In this document: in pieces, positions 18,295 through 26,023 of the stretch
Layout of the letters: each line of letters begins with the position of its first letter
How positions within the stretch are numbered: the stretch's first letter is position 1
Notes under the pieces: generated by a model
What the model was told of the DNA's origin: nothing
Databases searched by the model: none
What the model saw: only the letters and a program-made list of their open reading frames with translations
NCBI RefSeq assembly: GCF_000701505.1
Contig: NZ_JNJB01000008.1
Span: forward strand, 310,001 to 374,000
Reading direction: 5' to 3'
Length of the DNA: 64,000 bases
Source of the DNA: Dyadobacter crusticola DSM 16708
Lineage (GTDB): Bacteria; Bacteroidota; Bacteroidia; Cytophagales; Spirosomataceae
Program-made: the position numbers and the translations under genes

Positions 18295-19086
18295 ATGATG
18301 TTTGAAATTTCCAAGAAAGGTGCATTCGCAACACTGTGCCTGCTTTTTTGTGCTACGTTGCTTTTTGCCGCTCCCCCGAAGAGAGAATTTTACGAGATTA
18401 AAATTTACCACGTAAAAGATGCCGATCAGGCGTCACGCATTGATAACTACCTGAAAGATGCCTACATACCGGCATTGCACCGTGCAGGGATAAAAAACAT
18501 CGGTGTTTTTAAACCTGTGGCTTCCGACACAGCAGCCGGCAAGCTGATCTACGTACTTACACCATTAAAGTCACTTGACCAGCTGGTTGACCTTCCAAAG
18601 GTACTTGGCAAAGATGCTGCTTACATGGCAGCAGGAAAAGACTATATCGACGCTGAATACAAGAACCCGCCTTACATCCGGATCAGATCAACGGTGCTGA
18701 GAGCATTTGAAAACAGCCCGATGATGAAAAAACCTGATCTTACGTCACCAAAAAGTGAGCGCATTTACGAGCTGAGAAGCTACGAAGGCCATACCGAGAA
18801 GATCTACTGGAACAAGGTAAAGCAATTCAATGCAGGAAATGAGATCGGAATTTTCGCGCGTCTTGGCTTCAACGCAGTATTTTATGGAGAGGTAGTTGCA
18901 GGCGCGACGATGCCGAACCTGATGTACATGACAACATTCGCAGACAAAGCTTCCCGCGACGCCCATTGGAAATCATTCGGCGACGATGCGGAGTGGAAAA
19001 CAGTAAGATCATTGCCTGAGTACCAGAACAATGTATCTAAAAACATAACATTGTTCCTGTTCCCGACTGAATATTCAGATATCTGA
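18295..19086 (+). CDS. NIPSNAP family protein, exported
   Basis: A 263-residue protein with a signal peptide (LCLLFCATLLFAA) and two ferredoxin-like NIPSNAP repeats: YEIKIYHVKDADQASRIDNYL (about 32-130) and RIYELRSYEGHTEKIYWNKV (about 155-255). Such dimeric alpha-beta barrel proteins are common in Cytophagales and are generally exported; their function is not established. ATG codons lie at 18295 and 18298; either may be used. It stands alone with a strong bidirectional terminator behind it. Confidence 0.82.
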   Translation: MMFEISKKGAFATLCLLFCATLLFAAPPKREFYEIKIYHVKDADQASRIDNYLKDAYIPALHRAGIKNIGVFKPVASDTAAGKLIYVLTPLKSLDQLVDLPKVLGKDAAYMAAGKDYIDAEYKNPPYIRIRSTVLRAFENSPMMKKPDLTSPKSERIYELRSYEGHTEKIYWNKVKQFNAGNEIGIFARLGFNAVFYGEVVAGATMPNLMYMTTFADKASRDAHWKSFGDDAEWKTVRSLPEYQNNVSKNITLFLFPTEYSDI

Positions 19087-19101
19087 TCTGTAATCAACAA
19101 G

Positions 19102-19146
19102 AAAGAGGGTGCAACCGGCATTTAGCCGCAGTTGCACCCTCTTTTA
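19102..19146. terminator. bidirectional terminator between NIPSNAP gene and murQ
   Basis: A 14-bp stem, 19102-19115 (AAAGAGGGTGCAAC) with 19131-19144, followed by a T-rich run to the right. On the minus strand the A-rich side gives a shorter U tract. It separates two convergent genes. Confidence 0.8.
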
Positions 19147-19158
19147 TTTTTAATTAAA

Positions 19159-19962
19159 TCACCTTTTTACCGCATTAATTACGGCGCGCACACTTCCATG
19201 TTCGGTCAGCAGTGACTCGGCCTCCTCAGGTGAAATATTCAGTTCTTCTATGATCATACGTACAGCGCGGTCGACGAGCTTCTCGTTAGTAAGCTGCATA
19301 TCTACCATTTTATTGCCTTTTACTTTCCCCAAACGGATCATCACCGCTGTTGAAATCATATTTAATGCCAGTTTTTGTGCAGTACCAGACTTCATGCGCG
19401 TGCTGCCGGTGAGAAACTCGGGACCCACTACGATTTCCACAGGGAACTCCGCCGCTTCCGCAACCTTGGAGCCCGCATTGCAAACCACGCAGCCAGTCAG
19501 TAAACCTGCCTGCCGGGCTGCATTCAATCCACCTATCACATAAGGCGTGCGGCCGGATGCAGCAATTCCGATCAAAGTATCATTTTCACCAGGTTTATAG
19601 ACAGCAAGATCTTTCCAGGCTTGCTCGCTATCATCCTCCGCATTCTCAACTGCGCGGCGGATTGCAGTGTCGCCTCCCGCAATAATTCCAACAACCAGAT
19701 CAAAAGGAACGCCAAATGTCGGCGGGCACTCAGATGCATCTACTACTCCCAACCTTCCGCTCGTACCGGCTCCGATATAGAATAACCGGCCCCCACCCCG
19801 CATCCTCGAAACGATCTGCTCTACCAGCGCTTCTATCTGCGGGATAGCTTTGTTAACAGCGAATGGTACTGTCTGATCCTCTGTGTTAATGGAAGTCAGC
19901 AGCTCATTGACACTCATTTTTTCGAGGTCATGATAATGGGATGAAGATTCGGTAGTTAGCAT
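19159..19962 (-). CDS. murQ: N-acetylmuramic acid 6-phosphate etherase
   Basis: A 267-residue SIS-domain lyase that splits the lactyl ether of MurNAc-6-phosphate to give GlcNAc-6-phosphate during peptidoglycan recycling. Motifs are FYIGAGTSGRLGVVDASECPP, then AGGDTAIRRAVENAEDD, IGIAASGRTPYV and GSTRMKSGTAQK. It is slightly shorter than many MurQ proteins (about 300) but has all SIS motifs and the C-terminal UBA-like helices. No transporter or AnmK is adjacent. Divergent from the ilvD leader. Confidence 0.93.
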   Translation of the reverse strand: MLTTESSSHYHDLEKMSVNELLTSINTEDQTVPFAVNKAIPQIEALVEQIVSRMRGGGRLFYIGAGTSGRLGVVDASECPPTFGVPFDLVVGIIAGGDTAIRRAVENAEDDSEQAWKDLAVYKPGENDTLIGIAASGRTPYVIGGLNAARQAGLLTGCVVCNAGSKVAEAAEFPVEIVVGPEFLTGSTRMKSGTAQKLALNMISTAVMIRLGKVKGNKMVDMQLTNEKLVDRAVRMIIEELNISPEEAESLLTEHGSVRAVINAVKR

Positions 19963-20071
19963 TTTGCTTGTGTTCGTTAGAATTCAAAATTAAAAGTTTT
20001 CCCGTAACAAAGCTTTTCCTCCAAGAAATTTGGTATTTATTAAAGAATATGAACAAAAAACTGACCTATTG

Positions 20072-20103
20072 TTTGGAAAATAAAAAGATACCCTTCTAAT
20101 TTG
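20072..20103 (+). promoter_or_regulatory. promoter of the ilv leader
   Basis: TTTG at 20072-20075 and TAATTTG at 20097-20103 are separated by 21 bases, a good -33/-7 pair for the Bacteroidota housekeeping sigma factor. Transcription would start near 20110, giving a leader of about 170 bases before ilvD that contains the attenuator. This is part of the 318-base gap between murQ and ilvD. Confidence 0.55.
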
Positions 20104-20120
20104 TGTCAGCAAGCACAATT

Positions 20121-20135
20121 CAGCGAAATTTCGCT
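20121..20135. promoter_or_regulatory. dyad shared by branched-chain leaders (ilvD copy)
   Basis: AGCGAAATTTCGCT at 20122-20135 is a perfect 14-base palindrome just downstream of the predicted start site and 18 bases before the leader-peptide ATG. A near-identical dyad (AGCGAATTTTCGCC) lies before the leuA leader peptide at 35019. It could be an operator or an RNA stem. Confidence 0.45.
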
Positions 20136-20153
20136 AAGCTTCTATTTTCCGCT

Positions 20154-20207
20154 ATGAAAAAGATCAGCGTCATTCTAAGTCTACGAGTTGTCACGCTTTT
20201 TGCGTGA
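20154..20207 (+). CDS. ilv leader peptide (attenuation)
   Basis: A 17-codon ORF, MKKISVILSLRVVTLFA. Three Val, three Leu, two Ile and one Thr fall between residues 4 and 15, an extreme enrichment in the end products of the downstream operon plus threonine, the substrate of IlvA. Its stop codon lies in the right arm of the first of three overlapping hairpins, exactly as in classical ilv/leu leaders. A ribosome stalled at the Val-Val-Thr-Leu codons (20187-20198) would cover the first hairpin arm. Not previously annotated families are needed to explain it; the evidence is the combined peptide and RNA architecture. Confidence 0.75.
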   Translation: MKKISVILSLRVVTLFA

Positions 20208-20264
20208 GTGAGGAAAGACTATATAGTTCGGCACCTCACTCACAACAGAGTGAGGTGTTTTATT
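20191..20264 (+). terminator. ribosome-mediated attenuator before ilvD
   Basis: Three alternative stems are visible. 1:2 is TCACGC (20191-20196) with GCGTGA (20202-20207). 2:3, the antiterminator, is GTGAGTGAGG (20204-20213) with CCTCACTCAC (20234-20243), ten perfect pairs. 3:4, the terminator, is CACCTCACTC (20232-20241) with GAGTGAGGTG (20248-20257), ten perfect pairs followed by TTTTATTT. Stems 1:2 and 2:3 exclude each other, as do 2:3 and 3:4. Starvation for a branched-chain amino acid should stall the ribosome, allow 2:3 and permit read-through into ilvD. Confidence 0.78.
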
Positions 20265-20280
20265 TAATACACCATTCACC

Positions 20281-21963
20281 ATGTCTGAACTGAACAAATT
20301 TTCAAAAACCTTAACCCAGGAAGTTACAAACCCTGCCGCACAGGCCATGCTTTACGGTATTGGTTTGAAAGAAGAAGATTTCGCGAAACCACAAATCGGG
20401 ATTGCTAGTACCGGCTACGAGGGAAATCCATGCAACATGCACTTGAACGGGCTTTCCGTGTACGTCAAGCAGGGTGTAACAGCCAACGACATGGTTGGTT
20501 TGATATTTAATACCATTGGTGTTTCTGATGGTATGACCAATGGAAACGATGGTATGCGCTACTCGCTGCCAAGTCGCGACATTATCGCAGATTCGATTGA
20601 GACCGTAGTTTCAGCACAATGGTACGACGGCGTAATTGCTGTCGTGGGCTGTGACAAGAATATGCCCGGTGCAGTAATGGCGATGGCGCGCCTGGACCGC
20701 CCGGCGATCATGGTTTATGGCGGTACAATCCGTTCCGGCCACTATAAAGGACAAAAACTGGACATTGTTTCTGCGTTTGAAGCTTTGGGTAAAAAGTTTG
20801 CAAACAATATTTCTGATGAAGACTTTAAAGGAGTAATCCAGAATTCAATTCCCGGACAAGGTGCCTGCGGCGGTATGTACACCGCTAACACAATGGCTGC
20901 TTCCATCGAAGCAATGGGGATGAGCCTCCCGTTCAGCAGCTCTTATCCTGCCACGCACGAAGGCAAGCAGGAGGAATGCAAGAAGATCGGTTCGGCGATG
21001 AAAAAGCTGCTTGAACTGAACATTACTCCTAAGGAAATCATCACTAAAAAGTCGCTTGAAAACGCGTTAACAGTAGTAATGGCGCTCGGCGGCTCTACCA
21101 ATGCAGCACTGCACTTCCTAGCAATCGCACGTTCAGCGGGACTTTGGCTGACCTTAAATGACATTCAGGAAATTTCCGACAGAACGCCATTCATTGCCGA
21201 CCTGAAACCGAGCGGCAAATACTATATGGAGGATATTCTGGCAATTGGCGGAGTACCTGCTATCACCAAGTATCTATATTCCAAAGGACTAATCCACGGA
21301 GACTGCATTACAGTAACCGGGAAAACCGTAGCAGAGAACCTGGCAGAAGCGCCGGATCTTGATTTTGAAGCTCAAAAAATGGTGTTCCCAATCGAACAAG
21401 CAATAAAGCCCACGGGACACATCCAAATCATGTATGGTAACCTTGCACCAACAGGCGCAGTGGCGAAGATCACAGGCAAGGAAGGCTTAACTTTCGACGG
21501 AGAAGCAAAAGTATGTGAGCATGAATCGGAAATTATTACCATGCTGGCAAACCACGAGATAAAGCCGGGACACGTAGTAGTAATCCGCAATGCGGGACCA
21601 AAAGGCGGACCGGGTATGTCGGAAATGCTTAAACCGACCTCTGCTGTAATGGGTGCTGGTCTGGGTGATAAAATCGCATTGATCACTGACGGCCGTTTTT
21701 CAGGCGGTACGCACGGGTTTGTGGTTGGTCACATTACACCGGAAGCATTCGACGGCGGGCCTATCGCATTGGTAAAAGACGGAGACCGGATTACAATTGA
21801 CGCAAATACGCGTGAATTGACCCTGCATATTTCCGACGAAGAAATGGCGGCCCGCAAAGCAGAGTGGGTACAGCCCGCACCGAAGTTTACCAAAGGAATG
21901 CTGGGAAGATATATCAGAACCGTAAAATCAGCCAGTGAAGGTTGTGTTACCGACGAGGCGTAG
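20281..21963 (+). CDS. ilvD: dihydroxy-acid dehydratase
   Basis: A 560-residue Fe-S dehydratase acting on 2,3-dihydroxy-isovalerate and its methylvalerate homologue, the third common step of Val/Ile synthesis. Iron-sulfur ligand regions are EGNPCNMH (about residue 50), [10 protein letters not shown] (about 122) and [14 protein letters not shown] (about 195); [12 protein letters not shown] near the C-terminus is the other signature. It is the first structural gene of the ilv operon, 16 bases after the attenuator tail. The next genes are a small ORF and a nucleotidyltransferase remnant that separate it from ilvB. Confidence 0.97.
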   Translation: MSELNKFSKTLTQEVTNPAAQAMLYGIGLKEEDFAKPQIGIASTGYEGNPCNMHLNGLSVYVKQGVTANDMVGLIFNTIGVSDGMTNGNDGMRYSLPSRDIIADSIETVVSAQWYDGVIAVVGCDKNMPGAVMAMARLDRPAIMVYGGTIRSGHYKGQKLDIVSAFEALGKKFANNISDEDFKGVIQNSIPGQGACGGMYTANTMAASIEAMGMSLPFSSSYPATHEGKQEECKKIGSAMKKLLELNITPKEIITKKSLENALTVVMALGGSTNAALHFLAIARSAGLWLTLNDIQEISDRTPFIADLKPSGKYYMEDILAIGGVPAITKYLYSKGLIHGDCITVTGKTVAENLAEAPDLDFEAQKMVFPIEQAIKPTGHIQIMYGNLAPTGAVAKITGKEGLTFDGEAKVCEHESEIITMLANHEIKPGHVVVIRNAGPKGGPGMSEMLKPTSAVMGAGLGDKIALITDGRFSGGTHGFVVGHITPEAFDGGPIALVKDGDRITIDANTRELTLHISDEEMAARKAEWVQPAPKFTKGMLGRYIRTVKSASEGCVTDEA

Positions 21964-21974
21964 AATTCAGGAAT

Positions 21975-22187
21975 ATGAATTCGGGAAATTTCAAATTAGA
22001 CAGAACCGCATTTCATGCTGGAACGCATGCTAAGGCAGAAAAATACTATTCAGATGTACAGCCGAAGACCGGTAAAGAAAGGCTCGAAGCCGCCAATTAC
22101 CTGAACAGTATTGCTTTTCAGTACGATTTGGAAAATCCTCCCAAAATGGACAAAACAGCTTTTTCGATGAGAAAACACGCATTGTGA
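21975..22187 (+). CDS. small conserved partner of a nucleotidyltransferase
   Basis: A 70-residue acidic/basic mixed protein beginning MNSGNFKLDRTAFHAGTH and ending MDKTAFSMRKHAL. I choose ATG 21975, because the open frame upstream overlaps the end of ilvD. From memory, short proteins ending in a YLNSIAFxYDLENPPKMDKTxFSMRKH segment precede a nucleotidyltransferase gene in many Bacteroidota, an arrangement resembling toxin-antitoxin pairs. Here the TGA stop overlaps the ATG of the downstream remnant, showing the ancestral pair was translationally coupled. The protein itself looks intact but its partner is broken. Confidence 0.55.
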   Translation: MNSGNFKLDRTAFHAGTHAKAEKYYSDVQPKTGKERLEAANYLNSIAFQYDLENPPKMDKTAFSMRKHAL

Positions 22188-22467
22188 TGGCTAATATCTT
22201 CAACGATGACCTTCAGGATTCTTTAAAATGTCTCAATGAAAGCAACGTAGAATATATTTTGGTTGGAGGCTATTTTCAATTGACATAATAACAAAATTGA
22301 AAGGACTCGAGTTTGATATTGCAAATGAAAATGCATCAGATTATCTGGTAGAAGATCTTAAAATACGATTGATAAACTACCACGATTTAATCAAAGCAAA
22401 AAAGGCAGCGGGAAGACCGAGAGATATGAATGATATTGAAAATCTTGAAAATTCGTCAGACAAATAA
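22187..22467 (+). pseudogene. nucleotidyltransferase, internally deleted
   Basis: The N-terminus reads MANIFNDDLQDSLKCLNES, then NVEYILVGGY, the start of a nucleotidyltransferase (DUF6036-like) with its GGY motif, then stops at a TAA 34 codons in. The C-terminus resumes in another frame from about 22282 (IDIITKLKGLEFDIANENA, then LVEDLKIRLINYHDLIKAKKAAGRPRD and DMNDIENL) and ends at 22467. The catalytic D-x-D strand and middle of the protein are missing, so a deletion with frameshift has removed activity. It lies between ilvD and ilvB without separating them by a terminator. Confidence 0.75.
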
Positions 22468-22478
22468 ATAGAGGAGTC

Positions 22479-24239
22479 ATGGAATTTAATGAAAATCAAA
22501 CTGAGATAGCCCAGGTTACTGAAACGGTAGCGGCTGTTGCCAAACCGGAGCTGGTCAACGGATCTCACGCGGTCATCAGGTCATTGATTGAAGAGGGTGT
22601 TGAAACTATTTTTGGCTACCCCGGCGGCGCAATTATGCCCGTCTACGACGCGATTTACGACTATCAAGATCAAATTGACCACATTCTTGTACGTCACGAG
22701 CAAGGCGCGGCGCATGCTGCGGAAGGTTATGCACGTGTGAGTGGTAAGGTTGGAGTTTGCCTTGTTACCTCCGGCCCCGGCGCAACGAACCTGGTAACCG
22801 GCATTGCTGACGCGATTATTGACTCCACGCCGCTGGTTTGTGTAGTGGGACAGGTAGCTGCGCATTTACTTGGTACTGACGCTTTTCAGGAAACGGATGT
22901 TATCGGTATTACGATTCCAATTACAAAATGGAATTACCAGATTACCCGGGCTGACGAAATCCCGGAAATCATGGCCAAAGCATTTTACATCGCCAAATCC
23001 GGCCGTCCCGGACCAGTTCTGATCGACATCACAAAAAACGCTCAAAACGAGCTGATGTCGAAAGAATTTTCTTATAAAAAATGTGAGAACCTGATCAGCT
23101 ACCGTCCGCGCCTTGCGCCAAAAACGGAGCAGGTAGAAGCAGCAGCGAAGCTGATCAACGAAGCAAAAAAGCCTTTTCTCTTCGTTGGCCACGGTGTACG
23201 GATTTCACATGCAGAAGATGAGCTGATCAAATTCATTGAAAAAACGGATATTCCTGCTGCATCAACCCTGCTGGGCCTCTCGTCTGTGTCGGTTGATCAC
23301 CCTAACTATGTGGGCTGGCTTGGAATGCATGGTAACTATGGCACGAATGTGCTGACAAACCAATGCGATTTGATTATTGCTGTCGGCATGCGTTTCGACG
23401 ACAGGGTAACCGGTGATGTAAGCCGCTATGCAAAACAGGCGAAAGTTGTTCATATTGAGATAGATCCGGCGGAAATTGACAAAATTATCAAGGCTGATGC
23501 GCCCGTAGTAGGGGACGCGAAACTAGCACTTGAAATGCTGCTTCCATTGGTGAAGGAGAATGATCACAAAGGCTGGATCGCTGAGTTTAAGAAGTTTGAC
23601 GCGATTGAGAATGAAAAAATCACGCAACCTGAGCTCGCTCCTACTACCGAAAAAATCAAAATGGCGGAAGTAATCCGCACACTTTCAAATAAGACAAAGG
23701 GAGAGGCAGTCGTTTTGGCGGATGTGGGCCAGCATCAAATGATGACCGCCAGATATTACCAGTTTAAAAAGCCGAATTCATTTATCACTTCCGGCGGTTT
23801 GGGTACAATGGGTTACGCATTGCCTGCCGCATTCGGAGCGAAAGTAGGAGCGCCTGATCGTGAAGTGGTTGCTTTTATTGGCGACGGGTGTTTTCAGATG
23901 ACGATCCAGGAGCTGGGTACCATTGCACAGAGCGGACTTCCAGTAAAGATTATCATTCTGAATAACAATTTCCTAGGGATGGTGCGCCAGTGGCAACAGC
24001 TTTTCCATCAGAAAAGATACTCGTTCGTAGAACTGCAAAATCCTGATTTCATCACGATTGCAAAAGGCTTTGGAATAAACGGACATACCTGCAGCAGCCG
24101 CGATAACCTGAACGATTCATTGGATACGCTGCTCGCTTCTGACAAACCTTATCTGTTGGAGGTTATTGTTGAAAATGAGGAAAATGTATTCCCTATGGTG
24201 CCTACCGGTGCCTGTGTGTCAGATATCAGATTAGAATAA
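22479..24239 (+). CDS. ilvB: acetolactate synthase large subunit
   Basis: A 586-residue thiamine-diphosphate enzyme making 2-acetolactate or 2-aceto-2-hydroxybutyrate, the first common step. Motifs are GYPGGAIMPVYDAI, the catalytic Glu region VRHEQGAAHAAEGYAR, FQETDVIGIT, FAD-domain HGNYGTNVLTNQCDLIIAVG, and the ThDP/Mg motif GDGCFQMTIQELGTI ending ILNNN. The start ATG 22479 follows the pseudogene stop by 11 bases. Forms an operon with ilvN (19-base gap) and ilvC. Expected feedback control acts through IlvN. Confidence 0.97.
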   Translation: MEFNENQTEIAQVTETVAAVAKPELVNGSHAVIRSLIEEGVETIFGYPGGAIMPVYDAIYDYQDQIDHILVRHEQGAAHAAEGYARVSGKVGVCLVTSGPGATNLVTGIADAIIDSTPLVCVVGQVAAHLLGTDAFQETDVIGITIPITKWNYQITRADEIPEIMAKAFYIAKSGRPGPVLIDITKNAQNELMSKEFSYKKCENLISYRPRLAPKTEQVEAAAKLINEAKKPFLFVGHGVRISHAEDELIKFIEKTDIPAASTLLGLSSVSVDHPNYVGWLGMHGNYGTNVLTNQCDLIIAVGMRFDDRVTGDVSRYAKQAKVVHIEIDPAEIDKIIKADAPVVGDAKLALEMLLPLVKENDHKGWIAEFKKFDAIENEKITQPELAPTTEKIKMAEVIRTLSNKTKGEAVVLADVGQHQMMTARYYQFKKPNSFITSGGLGTMGYALPAAFGAKVGAPDREVVAFIGDGCFQMTIQELGTIAQSGLPVKIIILNNNFLGMVRQWQQLFHQKRYSFVELQNPDFITIAKGFGINGHTCSSRDNLNDSLDTLLASDKPYLLEVIVENEENVFPMVPTGACVSDIRLE

Positions 24240-24258
24240 ACAGGAAAATATCGCAACT

Positions 24259-24792
24259 ATGACAACATACACCATTTGCGTTTTTACGGAAAACACGATT
24301 GGTATTCTTAATAAGATTACCACCATTCTGACGCGCAGGCGGATTAATATCGACAGTTTGACAGTCTCAGAAACGGAGCGTAAGGGTATCTCCCGTTTTA
24401 CTATCGTCATTCGGCATGAGTCGAGAGAAGCTGTCGAAAAACTCGTGCGCCAGATTCGGAAAGTAGTGGAAGTACTCGCTGTTTTCGGATATTTGAACGA
24501 TGATATCGCGTACAATGAGATCGCATTGTTCAAAGTATCGACCCCGATTGGTGCGAAACCAATTGACATTGAAACCATTAACAAAGTTTACAAAGCGTGG
24601 GTTGTTTATTGGCACCTCACCTATGTGATCATCCAGAAGACCGGTACAGAGGAGGAAATATTCGAGTTTTTCGACTATATCAAACCACACGAGATTCTTG
24701 AATTTGTAAGATCCGGCAGAGTAGCAGTAAGCAAATCCCCCCAGACGCTCGTGGATTATCTCCCGGAAGCCGAATGGGAGTATTATCAGTAA
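24259..24792 (+). CDS. ilvN: acetolactate synthase small (regulatory) subunit
   Basis: A 177-residue regulatory subunit. Residues about 1-75 are the ACT domain (YTICVFTENTIGILNKITTI and INIDSLTVSETE), followed by the C-terminal ALS_SS domain with EIALFKV. It binds valine and confers feedback inhibition on IlvB. Note that the C-terminal domain includes a TGTEEEIFEFFDYIKPHEILEFVRSGR segment, as expected for Bacteroidota. Tightly linked to ilvB and 55 bases before ilvC. Confidence 0.94.
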   Translation: MTTYTICVFTENTIGILNKITTILTRRRINIDSLTVSETERKGISRFTIVIRHESREAVEKLVRQIRKVVEVLAVFGYLNDDIAYNEIALFKVSTPIGAKPIDIETINKVYKAWVVYWHLTYVIIQKTGTEEEIFEFFDYIKPHEILEFVRSGRVAVSKSPQTLVDYLPEAEWEYYQ

Positions 24793-24847
24793 TCAGCTCT
24801 ATTAATTGTCCTTTTTAATCGTAATAAATCAAATTAACCAATAATCA

Positions 24848-25894
24848 ATGGCAAAATTAAATTTTGGCGGGGTCGAAGAAGAAGTAGTAACCCGTGAAGA
24901 ATTCCCTCTTGAAAAAGCGCGTGAAGTACTTTCTAATGAAACTATAGCTGTAATCGGTTACGGTGTACAAGGTCCGGGCCAAAGCTTGAATATGCGTGAC
25001 AATGGTTTCAATGTAATCGTTGGTCAACGCCAGGGTGGCAAATCATGGGACAAAGCTGTTGCCGACGGCTGGGTACCTGGTGAAACACTTTTCGATATCG
25101 AAGAAGCGCTTTCAAAAGGAACTATCATTTGCTACCTGCTTTCTGACGCCGCTCAGATTGAACTTTGGCCAACTGTTAAAAAGCATCTGACTGCCGGAAA
25201 ATCGCTGTATTTCTCACACGGTTTTGGTGTTACTTACAAAGACCAGACTGGCATTATTCCTCCTTCTGACGTGGATGTGTACCTTGTTGCTCCAAAAGGA
25301 TCGGGTACTTCACTTCGCCGCCTGTTTGTAGAAGGTAAAGGTTTGAACTCTTCTTTCGCTGTTTTCCAGGATGCAACCGGCAAAGCGCGTGAGAAATGTA
25401 TCGCAATGGGAATCGGTGTTGGTTCAGGATATTTGTTCGAAACTGATTTTTACCGTGAAGTAACATCTGACTTGACTGGCGAGCGTGGTACTTTGATGGG
25501 TGCTATTCAGGGAATCTTCGCTGCTCAGTATGAAGTATTGCGTTCGAACGGACACACTCCATCAGAAGCATTTAACGAAACAGTTGAAGAATTGACACAA
25601 TCGTTGATGCCATTGGTTGCTGAAAACGGAATGGACTGGATGTATGCCAACTGCTCAACAACCGCACAACGCGGTGCGCTTGACTGGTGGAAACCTTTCC
25701 GTGACGCTACCAAGCCTGTTTTCGAGCAACTTTACAATTCGGTAAAAAGCGGCGAGCAAGCAAATATTTCCATTACCCGCAACTCGCAACCAGATTACCG
25801 CGTGAAACTGGAAGAAGAATTGGCTGAGCTTCGCGAATCCGAAATGTGGAAAGCCGGCACAACTGTTCGCAGCCTGCGCCCAGAAAACAACTAA
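24848..25894 (+). CDS. ilvC: ketol-acid reductoisomerase (NADP+)
   Basis: A 348-residue enzyme that isomerises and reduces acetolactate. The N-terminal Rossmann domain has GYGVQGPGQSLNMRDNG and VGQRQGGKSWDKA; the C-terminal knotted domain has APKGSGTSLRR, ETDFYREVTSDLTGERGTLMG and the metal-binding acidic residues, then EELAELRESEMWKAG. This GVQGPGQ variant is the usual Bacteroidota form. Codon use looks optimised, consistent with high expression. Followed by a palindromic repeat pair and a terminator-like hairpin before ilvA. Confidence 0.96.
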   Translation: MAKLNFGGVEEEVVTREEFPLEKAREVLSNETIAVIGYGVQGPGQSLNMRDNGFNVIVGQRQGGKSWDKAVADGWVPGETLFDIEEALSKGTIICYLLSDAAQIELWPTVKKHLTAGKSLYFSHGFGVTYKDQTGIIPPSDVDVYLVAPKGSGTSLRRLFVEGKGLNSSFAVFQDATGKAREKCIAMGIGVGSGYLFETDFYREVTSDLTGERGTLMGAIQGIFAAQYEVLRSNGHTPSEAFNETVEELTQSLMPLVAENGMDWMYANCSTTAQRGALDWWKPFRDATKPVFEQLYNSVKSGEQANISITRNSQPDYRVKLEEELAELRESEMWKAGTTVRSLRPENN

Positions 25895-25906
25895 TCAAAT
25901 CTTTCA

Positions 25907-25972
25907 TGCCGTCGGCTGAAGTCGACGGCAATAGAAAATTATAATCAGTTGCCGTCGGCTTTTAGCCGACGG
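25907..25972. repeat. REP-like palindrome pair
   Basis: Two related palindromes: TGCCGTCG (25907-25914) with CGACGGCA (25923-25930), and CCGTCGGCT (25952-25960) with AGCCGACGG (25964-25972), 21 bases apart. The shared GCCGTCGGCT core is typical of dispersed REP-type elements mobilised by RAYT transposases. No RAYT gene is in the window. Confidence 0.65.
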
Positions 25973-25984
25973 TGCTGAAAAAAC

Positions 25985-26012
25985 AAGAGCTTTGCTATTG
26001 CAAGGCTTTTTT
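25985..26012 (+). terminator. terminator hairpin abutting ilvA
   Basis: AAGAGCTTTGC (25985-25995) pairs with GCAAGGCTTTT (26000-26010), 11 bp with two G-T pairs, loop TATT, and the T run continues to 26012. The ilvA ATG is at 26024, leaving no room for a promoter between, so ilvA depends on read-through or on transcription starting before this hairpin. Confidence 0.65.
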
Positions 26013-26023
26013 CTTTACAGGCA

